Assembly: GCA_947088155.1 (NCBI GenBank)
Contig: CAMUFL010000002.1
Coordinates: 62,001 to 126,000 of the forward strand
Direction: 5' to 3'
Length of the DNA: 64,000 nt
Source: an uncultured Gardnerella sp.
GTDB lineage: Bacteria; Actinomycetota; Actinomycetes; Actinomycetales; Bifidobacteriaceae
The position numbers and the translations under genes are program-made. Numbering within the stretch: the stretch's first letter is position 1; the number at the start of each line of letters is the position of its first letter. Shown here piece after piece: positions 44,460-51,797 of the stretch. The notes beneath the pieces are model-generated. The model searched no databases. It was not told the DNA's origin and worked only from the letters and a program-made list of their open reading frames with translations.

Positions 44460-44682
44460 CACTGTCATTTTATCACAGTCATGACTGTGATAAAAGTGTT
44501 GTGACTGTCATTTTCTCTCGTTCGTAACAGTGATTTTCGTATATATGACTGTCATTTTTTCGATTTTGAACGTTATTGGCTATATTTTGACAGTGATCTT
44601 TCGTATTTTGGCCGAGATGTGTAGATCTATGACAGTCATTTTGACTTCTGCGACTGTGATACCCCCATTTATGACTGTGATG
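44460..44682. repeat. Degenerate 21-bp-period repeat array
   Basis: GACTGTCAT/GACAGTGAT-type motifs start at 44460, 44483, 44503, 44526, 44547, 44589, 44631, 44652 and 44673. Weaker copies fill 44568 and 44610, so the period is about 21 bp (two DNA turns). It lies upstream of the AlbA_2 gene and includes its palindrome. It could be a multi-operator array or decayed repeat-coding sequence (a 7-residue MTVIFxx reading). Confidence 0.65.
44473..44499. promoter_or_regulatory. Palindromic element upstream of AlbA_2 gene (copy 2)
   Basis: It contains the perfect 18-bp palindrome TCACAGTCATGACTGTGA (44473-44490). The 26 bp at 44474-44499 are identical to 40998-41023. Confidence 0.65.
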
Positions 44683-44731
44683 CAGATGTGCTGAGTGAAT
44701 CAGATATTTTGTTATATAACCCAAAATTCCT

Positions 44732-44852
44732 AAAACTGGCAAATGGTGGCGTAAAAAACATGCCAAAACTGGCAAATAATTTTTCAAAAAATATGCTAAA
44801 ACTGGCAAATGGTGCTGTAGAAGATTTGGCCGTGGGAACGCTTGAGATTTAA
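44732..44852 (+). pseudogene. Deleted second copy of the DUF4143 ATPase locus
   Basis: Three 33-bp repeats (AAAACTGGCAAAT at 44732, 44765 and 44798) are joined directly to the last codons of the ATPase gene. The segment at 44823-44852 reads EDLAVGTLEI-stop, against GDLAAGTLEI-stop at the end of the intact gene (42560-42589). Upstream repeats fused to the 3' tail indicate a duplicate locus that lost its body by deletion. Confidence 0.75.
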
Positions 44853-44892
44853 CGGAGATAACAGCTTACAGTCTATTTGTGTTAGAATCGCC

Positions 44893-44938
44893 GAAGCCGA
44901 GCCCAAAACAGTTTGAGCCCGGCTTCAGATTTATTTTT
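44893..44938 (+). terminator. Possible terminator between accessory insert and ppk
   Basis: GAAGCCG / CGGCTTC stem with a long loop, followed on the plus strand by TTTATTTTTATT. It is weak because of the loop length. Confidence 0.4.
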
Positions 44939-45009
44939 ATTCAAACGCGAAAGACAGCGTGTTAATTGCAATGCAGTCGTTGCGTACGTTGGCTATCGCG
45001 CAGCTTTTA

Positions 45010-47247
45010 TTAGTTCGCACCGCGAGGCTTGCGCGTGTGAGTGTGAATTAAGTAAGCCTGGCTGTCAACGAGCGGACGACCTTCCTTATCGCGAGAATGC
45101 AAGGTATACGTGCCGTCTCCATCCATCCACCACGAAACAGTAGAATCAGCCATTTGCAAATCAATGTACTGAATCAAAGCTTCAACCTGATCAGGCGCGC
45201 TGATACGAACCAGCGTCTCAACGCGACGGTCAAGATTACGGTGCATTAAATCAGCCGAACCAATCCACACTTCTGGGCCACTTGCAGGACCGTCACCAAT
45301 CTGCGGACCGCAAGAATTAGCAAAAGCGTAAATGCGGCTATGCTCAAGGAAACGACCAAGAATAGAGCGAACGCGAATATTGTCACTCAATCCCTCAATT
45401 CCAGGCTTAAGTGAGCAAATTCCACGCTCAACAATATCAATCTTTACTCCAGCTTGAGAAGCGCGATACAAAGCGTCAATAGTCTGCTCGTCAACTACAG
45501 AATTGACCTTAATCTTAATCCATGCTTCTTTGCCAGCAAGAGCCGCGGCTTCCTCACGCTGAATTCGCGCAATAATACCAGTTCGAACAGTACGAGGGGC
45601 AACAAGCAGGCGGTGGAAACTAGACTTCGGTGCATAACCAGAAAGCTGATTAAACAAGCGAGTCAAATCCTGGCCAACTACAGGATCGCAAGTAAGCAAT
45701 CCCAAATCCGTGTACAAGCGAGCAGTCTTAGGATTGTAATTACCTGTACCAACGTGGCAGTAGCGGCGCAATCCTTCTGCTTCCTGACGAACCACGAGCG
45801 AAAGCTTGCAGTGAGTTTTCAAACCAACAATGCCGTACACAACGTGAACGCCTGCGCGCTCAAGCTTACGAGCCCAAGCAATATTTGCGTCCTCGTCAAA
45901 TCGTGCCTTAATCTCAACCAGCGCAAGTACCTGTTTGCCAGCGTGAGCTGCGTCAACAAGAGCGTCAATAATTGGCGAATTGCTAGACGTGCGATACAAA
46001 GTCTGCTTAATTGCAAGCACTTTTGGATCCGCGGCAGCCTGCGCGAGGAATGCTTGCACAGAAGTAGAGAACGAATCGTAAGGATGATGCAACAAAATGT
46101 CATGCTCGCGAATAGAAGCGAAAATATCTTGCGCGTGGCTAGTTTCAACTTCCGCAATCTGACGGTTCGTAGTAGGAATAAACGGACGATACTTCAAATC
46201 AGGGCGATCAAGCGCCTGCAATTCAAACAATACCGTCATGTCAAGCGGCGAAGGCAAACGATAAACTTCTTCAGGACTTACGCGAAGCTGATTTGCAAGA
46301 AGCTGAGAAAGGAATGGGCTGGCCTCGTTGGAAATTTCCAAACGAATAGGCGGTCCAAAGCGGCGGCGAAGAAGTTCCTTCTCCATAGCGTTCAGCAGGT
46401 TCTCTGCGTCATCTTCCTCAACGTCAATATCCTCGTTGCGCGTAACGCGGAAGGAGCGGGCTTCCTTAATAATCATGCCTGGGAAAAGCGATTCCAAGTG
46501 TGCTGCAATCAGCTTTTCCATAGTAATGAAGCCGTAACGCTCTTCGCGACCTTCCTCGTCTGTTAAATCGTCAACTGGTACAAGACGGTTCAAATTATCT
46601 GGAATTTTTACGCGCGCAAAATGCGATTTTCCAGAATTTGGATTTTCGACGATAACAGCCAAGTTAATAGACTTGCCGGAAATGTACGGGAACGGGTGAG
46701 CAGGATCCACCGCAAGAGGCGTAAGAACTGGGAATACTTGCTTTTTGTAGTAATCAGACAAGCGTTCCTTTTCTGATTCCGTAAGCTTATCCCAGCTGAG
46801 CAAAACAATGCGCTGCTTTGCAAGCTCAGGAAGAATATGCTCAATAACATAGTGAGCATGCTCATCTTGGCGGCGGTGAGTAACCTCGCTAATAGCGCGC
46901 AGTTGCTGGCGAGGGCTTAGGCCGGATGCTGCAGTTACTGCTATGCCAGAATCGATGCGGCGCTTTAAGCCTGCAACTCGAACCATAAAGAATTCGTCGA
47001 GATTTGACGCAAAAATAGCGGCAAAATTAGCGCGTTCAAGTAGTGGCAAATCAGTATTTTGAGCCAACTCAAGCACGCGACGATTGAACTTCAACCAGCT
47101 TAATTCGCGGTCGAAGAAACGATCTTTTGGCAACGGTAGCTCGCCCTCACGAGCTTCACGCTTTTCTGCCTTTTCATCTTCGGCGATATGCTCTGCAATT
47201 TGACCGCGCAGAATCGCCTTTGAGGGAGCGTCAAAAATTTGTACCAT
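45010..47247 (-). CDS. ppk1: Polyphosphate kinase 1
   Basis: Makes polyphosphate from ATP reversibly. It shows RFFDRELSWLKFNRRVLELAQ (N-domain), LLHHPYDSF, KQTLYRTSSNSPI, HCKLSLVVR (catalytic His, about residue 440-450), the second catalytic region IGSADLMHRNLDRRVET, and GTGNYN. The frame is open to 47424, but MVQIFDAPSKAILRGQ at 47247 is the expected family start, giving about 745 residues. GGAG lies just upstream with short spacing. In mycobacteria ppk and mutT1 are adjacent; here the accessory insert separates them. Confidence 0.95.
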   Translation of the reverse strand: MVQIFDAPSKAILRGQIAEHIAEDEKAEKREAREGELPLPKDRFFDRELSWLKFNRRVLELAQNTDLPLLERANFAAIFASNLDEFFMVRVAGLKRRIDSGIAVTAASGLSPRQQLRAISEVTHRRQDEHAHYVIEHILPELAKQRIVLLSWDKLTESEKERLSDYYKKQVFPVLTPLAVDPAHPFPYISGKSINLAVIVENPNSGKSHFARVKIPDNLNRLVPVDDLTDEEGREERYGFITMEKLIAAHLESLFPGMIIKEARSFRVTRNEDIDVEEDDAENLLNAMEKELLRRRFGPPIRLEISNEASPFLSQLLANQLRVSPEEVYRLPSPLDMTVLFELQALDRPDLKYRPFIPTTNRQIAEVETSHAQDIFASIREHDILLHHPYDSFSTSVQAFLAQAAADPKVLAIKQTLYRTSSNSPIIDALVDAAHAGKQVLALVEIKARFDEDANIAWARKLERAGVHVVYGIVGLKTHCKLSLVVRQEAEGLRRYCHVGTGNYNPKTARLYTDLGLLTCDPVVGQDLTRLFNQLSGYAPKSSFHRLLVAPRTVRTGIIARIQREEAAALAGKEAWIKIKVNSVVDEQTIDALYRASQAGVKIDIVERGICSLKPGIEGLSDNIRVRSILGRFLEHSRIYAFANSCGPQIGDGPASGPEVWIGSADLMHRNLDRRVETLVRISAPDQVEALIQYIDLQMADSTVSWWMDGDGTYTLHSRDKEGRPLVDSQAYLIHTHTRKPRGAN

Positions 47248-47288
47248 ACTCCGTAATTGTATGCGCTGTAATAGAAGTGCGCGACTGA

Positions 47289-47318
47289 GTGTCGAAGCCT
47301 TCGACACGCCGACTATTG
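47289..47318. promoter_or_regulatory. Inverted repeat and shared motif upstream of ppk
   Basis: GTGTCGAAG-C-CTTCGACAC (47289-47307) is a 9-bp inverted repeat. The overlapping TTCGACACGCCGACTATTG (47300-47318) matches 18 of 19 bases at 25346-25364, upstream of the sugar ABC ATPase gene. It is a possible regulator site. Confidence 0.45.
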
Positions 47319-47489
47319 TATATGCGAACGTAAGCGCACATGAAAACCTTTGCATGTGCACAAAATGCTGCAATAGTTTCGATTTTTTGTGTGCAAATGA
47401 ACAGTAGCAATAATATGTGAACAAAGACTATTTTAGGCTTTACGAACAGGCGAAAAATGGCAATAATAATAAGTACAAGAACAAATTAA

Positions 47490-47644
47490 AAGAGCGGTAA
47501 ACCCACAAAGGTGTATGGATAAAATATCCGTGAACGTTGAACGGAACATGAGACTTTAACCGTTGCAACGATGTTGTTGTGAAGATGAAACCGCTGAAAT
47601 TGTTTTTGTAAGTGAGAGGCTCGCCAAAGTGGCGGGCCTCTTTT
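47490..47644 (+). ncRNA. Structured transcript or leader ending in a terminator, upstream of glycerol facilitator
   Basis: No gene was found in 47425-47877. This part is rich in inverted repeats: AGCGGT (47492) with ACCGCT (47590), ATGGATA/TATCCGT (about 47514-47530), and CGTTGAACGG near AACCGTTGCAACG. It ends in a strong terminator at 47616-47644. It may be a small RNA or an attenuated 5' leader of the downstream facilitator. No known riboswitch class was recognised. Confidence 0.35.
47616..47644 (+). terminator. Rho-independent terminator upstream of glycerol facilitator gene
   Basis: GAGGCTCGCC / GGCGGGCCTC (10 bp including one U-G) with a 5-nt loop, then TTTT. Confidence 0.8.
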
Positions 47645-47877
47645 GATGAGGGGCGATTTTCCTGCTCGTGCAGGCTGTCGCATGCATAAGGGAAACTATC
47701 AAAGATAATTGTTGGAATTCATTTTCTTAGCTTCTTTGAAAATGAGGATATGCTGTGTTCCATGCTGTGCTAATCGCAATTGCGAGTTGTTGAACGATTG
47801 TTAAGTGATGAGTCGTTATTTGTTGACGCGTGATTACGTGTGTGGAGTTTGAAACAGGTAAGAAGGATCGAAGGACC

Positions 47878-48609
47878 ATGCAACATTCGTTTATGGCAAC
47901 GCTGGCTGCAGAATTTATTGGCACCGCTATTCTTATGATTTTCGGAAACGGTGCTGTGGCAAACGTTGAATTAAAAAATACTAAAGGACACCATGCTGGT
48001 TGGTTAAATATTGCCATGGGCTACGGTTTTGGCGTGATGTTCCCAGTGCTCATGTTTGGCGGAATTTCCGGCGCGCATATCAATCCTGCTATGACAATTG
48101 CGCAAGCTGTAAACGGCATGTTCCCATGGGCGAATGTAGCTTATTATATTGTCGCTCAGCTTTTGGGTGCGCTGGTTGGTCAGCTTATTGTGTACGTAAC
48201 TTATTTGCCGCATTACAACGAAACTGAGGAGCCAGAAGCAATTCTTGGCACTTTCTGCACTACGGATGCGTATAACAACAAAATTAACTACTTCCTTAAC
48301 GAATTCTTCGGCACGCTTGTGCTTGTTTTGGCAGCTCTTTGCTGCCTTACTTCCCCATGGGGTGAGAAGAATTTGGCCGGCGCGTCAATCGTTGTTGGCT
48401 TCGTTGTTTGGGGTTTGGTGACTTCTATGGGTGGCCCAACTGGTCCTGCTTTGAACCCTGCTCGAGATCTTATGCCGCGTTTGCTTCACGCAATTTTGCC
48501 AATTCCACACAAGGGTTCTTCTCGCTGGGGTGAAGCGTGGATTCCAGTTGTTGCTCCTATTGCCGGCGCAATCTTGGGCGTGCTTATGTACAAGGTTTTG
48601 TTTGCATAA
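47878..48609 (+). CDS. glpF: Aquaglyceroporin / glycerol uptake facilitator (MIP family)
   Basis: Six-helix channel with two half-helices. The first NPA box is in GAHINPAMTIAQAV and the second in GPALNPARDLMPRLL; the Asp after NPAR marks the glycerol-conducting subgroup. About 243 residues. The frame is open from 47830, but ATG 47878 has AAGGA 2 nt before it at the right phase and begins the first helix normally. No glpK or glpD is adjacent. Confidence 0.92.
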   Translation: MQHSFMATLAAEFIGTAILMIFGNGAVANVELKNTKGHHAGWLNIAMGYGFGVMFPVLMFGGISGAHINPAMTIAQAVNGMFPWANVAYYIVAQLLGALVGQLIVYVTYLPHYNETEEPEAILGTFCTTDAYNNKINYFLNEFFGTLVLVLAALCCLTSPWGEKNLAGASIVVGFVVWGLVTSMGGPTGPALNPARDLMPRLLHAILPIPHKGSSRWGEAWIPVVAPIAGAILGVLMYKVLFA

Positions 48610-48770
48610 AACATTCGCTTTTAATTGTGATTGATTGAAGTTTATTGCGATTGGTTGCGATTGTAAGAAGCGCGTAATGCTAGTATGAATGCGTTACGCG
48701 CTTTTTATTTTGCAAGTTTATGCTTTGCAAGTTTATGCTTATTAATAAAGATATTAAGAAAGACGAAATC

Positions 48771-49820
48771 ATGTTTCCGAAGTCAAATATTGCTATTGGT
48801 CGTTTCGCACCGACTCCTTCCGGGCGTATGCATATTGGAAACATGGTTGCTATGCTTGCGGCTTGGCTTTCTGCGAAATCGCAGGGTGGTCAAATGCTTT
48901 TGCGTTTGGAAGATCTTGATATTGCGCGCATGCCGAAAGATGCCAGCGCGCGAGTGGTTGACGATTTGAAGTGGGCTGGTCTTGATTGGGTTGGTGAGCC
49001 AACTTATCAGCATGAGCGCACTGCAATCTACCAAGAAGCTCTTGAATCTCTAGAATCTTTGCAAGACGAAGACGGAAATTCGTTAATTTACCCGTGTTTT
49101 TGCTCACGTTCCGATATTCGCGCGATTGCAGCTCCTCAGGAAGGCGACGGTTTTATACGTTACCCGGGTACGTGCAGAAATCTGCGCAAAACTGCGGAAG
49201 GCCTGGCACAAATCGAAAAGCGTTTGCAAAATAATCAGCAACATTCTTTGCGACTTGCGGTGCCGCCTGCTGATTTAAGACAGGCAAATGTGAGTTTTAT
49301 AGATGCGATTTTTGGTGTGCAATCTTTTAATATTAATCGCGATTTGGGGGATATGGTGATTCGTCGAGCGGATGGCGTTTTTTCATACCAGCTTGCGGTT
49401 GTTGTTGACGATGTTTTGAGCGGAGTAAATGATATTGTGCGCGGCCGCGATTTGCTTCGTTCGGCGGCGCTTCAAATTTGGATTGGCGAGTTGCTTGAAA
49501 AGTCGGGATTTTTTGCGGCTCACGGCGTGCATTATGTGCGTCCGCAATTTGCGCATTTACCGCTGATTGACAACGCACAAGGCGAGAGGCTTGCCAAAAG
49601 TAAGCACTCGCTAGACGTTGGCGCTCTTCGTGAAGCTGGCTGGAGTGCCGAGCGCATGATCGGCTACTGCATGTATCTTTTGGGATACAAAAAGCCTGGT
49701 CAAAATCAGCCGGTAGATATGAGCGCCGCCGACGCGCTCGCGTTATTTGAAAGCCTTGACACGCCGTGGGATTCTGTTCGCGCAAACCTAGCCGACAAAT
49801 CCGTGCCCTTCCTTGACTAA
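48771..49820 (+). CDS. gluQ: Glutamyl-Q tRNA(Asp) synthetase
   Basis: A GluRS paralogue lacking the anticodon-binding domain; it attaches Glu to queuosine in tRNA(Asp). GRFAPTPSGRMHIGNM contains the HIGH-type motif, LRLEDLDIARM follows, and the zinc-site cysteines are in YPCFCSRSDI and YPGTCR. The KMSKS-like sequence is RLAKSKHSL. About 350 residues, consistent with no anticodon domain. ATG 48771 is preferred over the upstream in-frame start at 48720. A closely related discrete GluRS function cannot be excluded. Confidence 0.9.
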   Translation: MFPKSNIAIGRFAPTPSGRMHIGNMVAMLAAWLSAKSQGGQMLLRLEDLDIARMPKDASARVVDDLKWAGLDWVGEPTYQHERTAIYQEALESLESLQDEDGNSLIYPCFCSRSDIRAIAAPQEGDGFIRYPGTCRNLRKTAEGLAQIEKRLQNNQQHSLRLAVPPADLRQANVSFIDAIFGVQSFNINRDLGDMVIRRADGVFSYQLAVVVDDVLSGVNDIVRGRDLLRSAALQIWIGELLEKSGFFAAHGVHYVRPQFAHLPLIDNAQGERLAKSKHSLDVGALREAGWSAERMIGYCMYLLGYKKPGQNQPVDMSAADALALFESLDTPWDSVRANLADKSVPFLD

Positions 49821-49855
49821 ACTATGTATTTAGGTTTGATAGATTGGGGCAATAA

Positions 49856-50644
49856 ATGGCATACATGACGCAAAAAGATTTAGCGAATACTGAGGTCGAT
49901 TGTGTTCGTGCGCGTCAAATTGCCGACGGCGTGCACAGCGTGCAAGACGCCATTGCTCAAGCCGAATCGCATTATGGTCGCAAAGCTGAGTCTGTTACGC
50001 TACTTGCCGCAACTAAAACGCGGGATGTTGGCGAAATTATGGCAGCGCTTAAAGCTGGAGTGCACGTAATTGGGGAAAATCGCCCGCAAGAAATAGTTGC
50101 AAAAGCCGAAATTTTACGCGCACAAGCTGCTCGCGAAGGTTTAAGCGTTGGTGTGAACGGCGAAATTCCACTCTACTTAATAGGTCAGCTGCAAAGCAAT
50201 AAAATAAACAAAGTCTTACCACTTGCAAATGGTATTCAGTCGGTTGACGGCATTGATCTTGCGCAAAAAATATCTGCTCGCGCGCAAAATTTGGGACTTT
50301 GCGTAGACGTTATGTTGGAAGTGAATGTTTCGGGAGAATCTACAAAATCCGGATGCGCGCCAGAACGTGCGATTGACGAAGCTCTCACTGTATCTAGCTT
50401 GCCTGCGCTTAATTTGCACGGATTTATGACGCTCGGAGCGCGTGTGGATGATGAAAAAATAGTGAGAAGTGGTTTCGCAAAATTGCGAGAAATTAGAGAT
50501 TGTGTGAGTGAACAACTTGCGCAAGACTCTGCAAAATTAGAGCTTTCGATGGGAATGTCCGGCGATTTTGCGTGGGCGATTGCCGAAGGCTCTACTATGG
50601 TTAGGATTGGTTCGGCAATCTTTGGCCCACGCGCATTTGTGTAG
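49856..50644 (+). CDS. yggS: YggS-family pyridoxal-phosphate homeostasis protein
   Basis: PLP-binding single-barrel protein with no known catalytic activity. The PLP lysine is in TLLAATKTRDVGEI (about residue 56). GENRPQEIVAKAE, LIGQLQSNKINKVL, EVNVSGESTKSG and SMGMSGDFAWAIAEGSTMVRIGSAIFG are signatures of the family. It begins 35 bp after gluQ, so the two may be co-transcribed. Confidence 0.94.
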   Translation: MAYMTQKDLANTEVDCVRARQIADGVHSVQDAIAQAESHYGRKAESVTLLAATKTRDVGEIMAALKAGVHVIGENRPQEIVAKAEILRAQAAREGLSVGVNGEIPLYLIGQLQSNKINKVLPLANGIQSVDGIDLAQKISARAQNLGLCVDVMLEVNVSGESTKSGCAPERAIDEALTVSSLPALNLHGFMTLGARVDDEKIVRSGFAKLREIRDCVSEQLAQDSAKLELSMGMSGDFAWAIAEGSTMVRIGSAIFGPRAFV

Positions 50645-50666
50645 TTTTAAGTTAATCGATTATTGC

Positions 50667-51482
50667 TCACGCGTGCACAATCACATTGCGCAGCGAACCG
50701 ATGCCATCTACATGTACAATCGCTTCGTCGCCAGCGCGTAAAGTCCCAGCTGGGTATGGGGTTCCTGTCAAAATCACGTCTCCTGGAAGAAGCGTTGAGA
50801 AGCTTGAAATCGCTGCAATTTGCTCAGGAATACTGTGAATAAGTCGAGCTGTAGTGCCGTCAGCTTCCGGCACATTTTCACCATTAAGCGTAAATGAAAT
50901 ATGTGCATCGCGCCAATTTAGCTCGGTTGTAATCCAAGGTCCAAGTGGGCAAGAAGTGTCGAAACCTTTTGCGCGCGTCCACATTGGGTCGCTTCCTGCG
51001 CAATCTCGTAAAGTTACGTCATTTACGCAAGTAAAGCCAAAAACGTAATTCATTGCGGTAGCTGCAGTTACATTTTTGGCGATTTTGCCCATAACAACTG
51101 CCACTTCTGGCTCAAAATTCATGTCGTTTGAGCAAGCAGGAATCACAATCGGATCGTCCGGACCAATCACAGAAGTGCTCGGCTTTGTAAAAATGACCAT
51201 ATCTTCGGCAGTATGCGATGCGGCCGCAGGAGAGGTAGCGCGCTCGTCGTCAGAGCGCGTATCGTAATTTTTTGCCAATCCATAAACTTTTGAAGGAATT
51301 ACAGGCACAAGCAAGCGCACGCCATCAGCATCCAACGCGTAACGTTTACCAGTTGGTTTAACTCCTTGCGGGCTTAAAGGATGTCCTTCAAGCGCTACTA
51401 AATAATCTTTACCGTCGGTTTCGTCTTTTTGAACGAAAGCATATTGCGGAACTTCATTATACGAAAAACGTGCAATTCTCAT
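50667..51482 (-). CDS. Fumarylacetoacetate hydrolase (FAH) family protein
   Basis: Metal-dependent C-C hydrolase/isomerase fold. It shows KVYGLAKNYDTR, FTKPSTSVIGPDDPI, the metal-site segment NFEPEVAVVMGK (Glu pair), GFTCVNDVTLRDC, KGFDTSCPLGPWI and the C-terminal LLPGDVILTGTPYPAG. Length 271 is typical. The physiological substrate cannot be deduced; related proteins act as acylpyruvases or 2-hydroxyhepta-diene-dioate isomerases. It is convergent with yggS. Confidence 0.9.
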   Translation of the reverse strand: MRIARFSYNEVPQYAFVQKDETDGKDYLVALEGHPLSPQGVKPTGKRYALDADGVRLLVPVIPSKVYGLAKNYDTRSDDERATSPAAASHTAEDMVIFTKPSTSVIGPDDPIVIPACSNDMNFEPEVAVVMGKIAKNVTAATAMNYVFGFTCVNDVTLRDCAGSDPMWTRAKGFDTSCPLGPWITTELNWRDAHISFTLNGENVPEADGTTARLIHSIPEQIAAISSFSTLLPGDVILTGTPYPAGTLRAGDEAIVHVDGIGSLRNVIVHA

Positions 51483-51797
51483 ATTTTTAAGATTACGACA
51501 TATTTGCTACTTAATTAGAGACTACTTGCTACTTAATTAAACTTTGCGTGCTACTTAACTAAATTATTTGCGCAAATTATTTGCGATTGAAAATTCTTGA
51601 AAACAAAACTTGAGTCTAGTACACTCAAGTTTTAGGAATAAAGTTATAGGAAAATCTGTTATACGTATCAGATACATGAAAGTGAAAGCTCGTTAGAACT
51701 CAAAAGTATCGTCAAAAAGCTTGAAATTGCAATAAAAGTTGCAGCGATTTGACTTAACTGAAATGTGTTTTAGAGCTTTCGTGGAAATGAGGTAGAT
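51483..51797. promoter_or_regulatory. clpB promoter region
   Basis: A 315-bp non-coding spacer between divergent FAH and clpB genes. Apart from the HAIR element at 51609-51629 it contains short repeats of TTGCTACTTAATTA (51500-51560). No second gene was seen. Confidence 0.6.
51609..51629. promoter_or_regulatory. HAIR element (HspR-binding inverted repeat) upstream of clpB
   Basis: CTTGAGT - 7 bp - ACTCAAG matches the HspR operator consensus exactly on both arms. In bifidobacteria and streptomycetes HspR represses clpB and dnaK from such sites. This implies heat-shock control of the clpB gene at 51798. Confidence 0.92.

Noticed and set aside
44479..44808. A minus-strand protein with His-rich and PVLA repeats beside the AlbA_2 gene.
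   Set aside because: It is simply the reverse reading of the 21-bp and 33-bp DNA repeats, with no start signal.
47248..47424. Extension of ppk to 47424.
   Set aside because: The extra 59 residues have no relation to PPK, contain the inverted repeat near 47289, and the canonical family start is at 47247.
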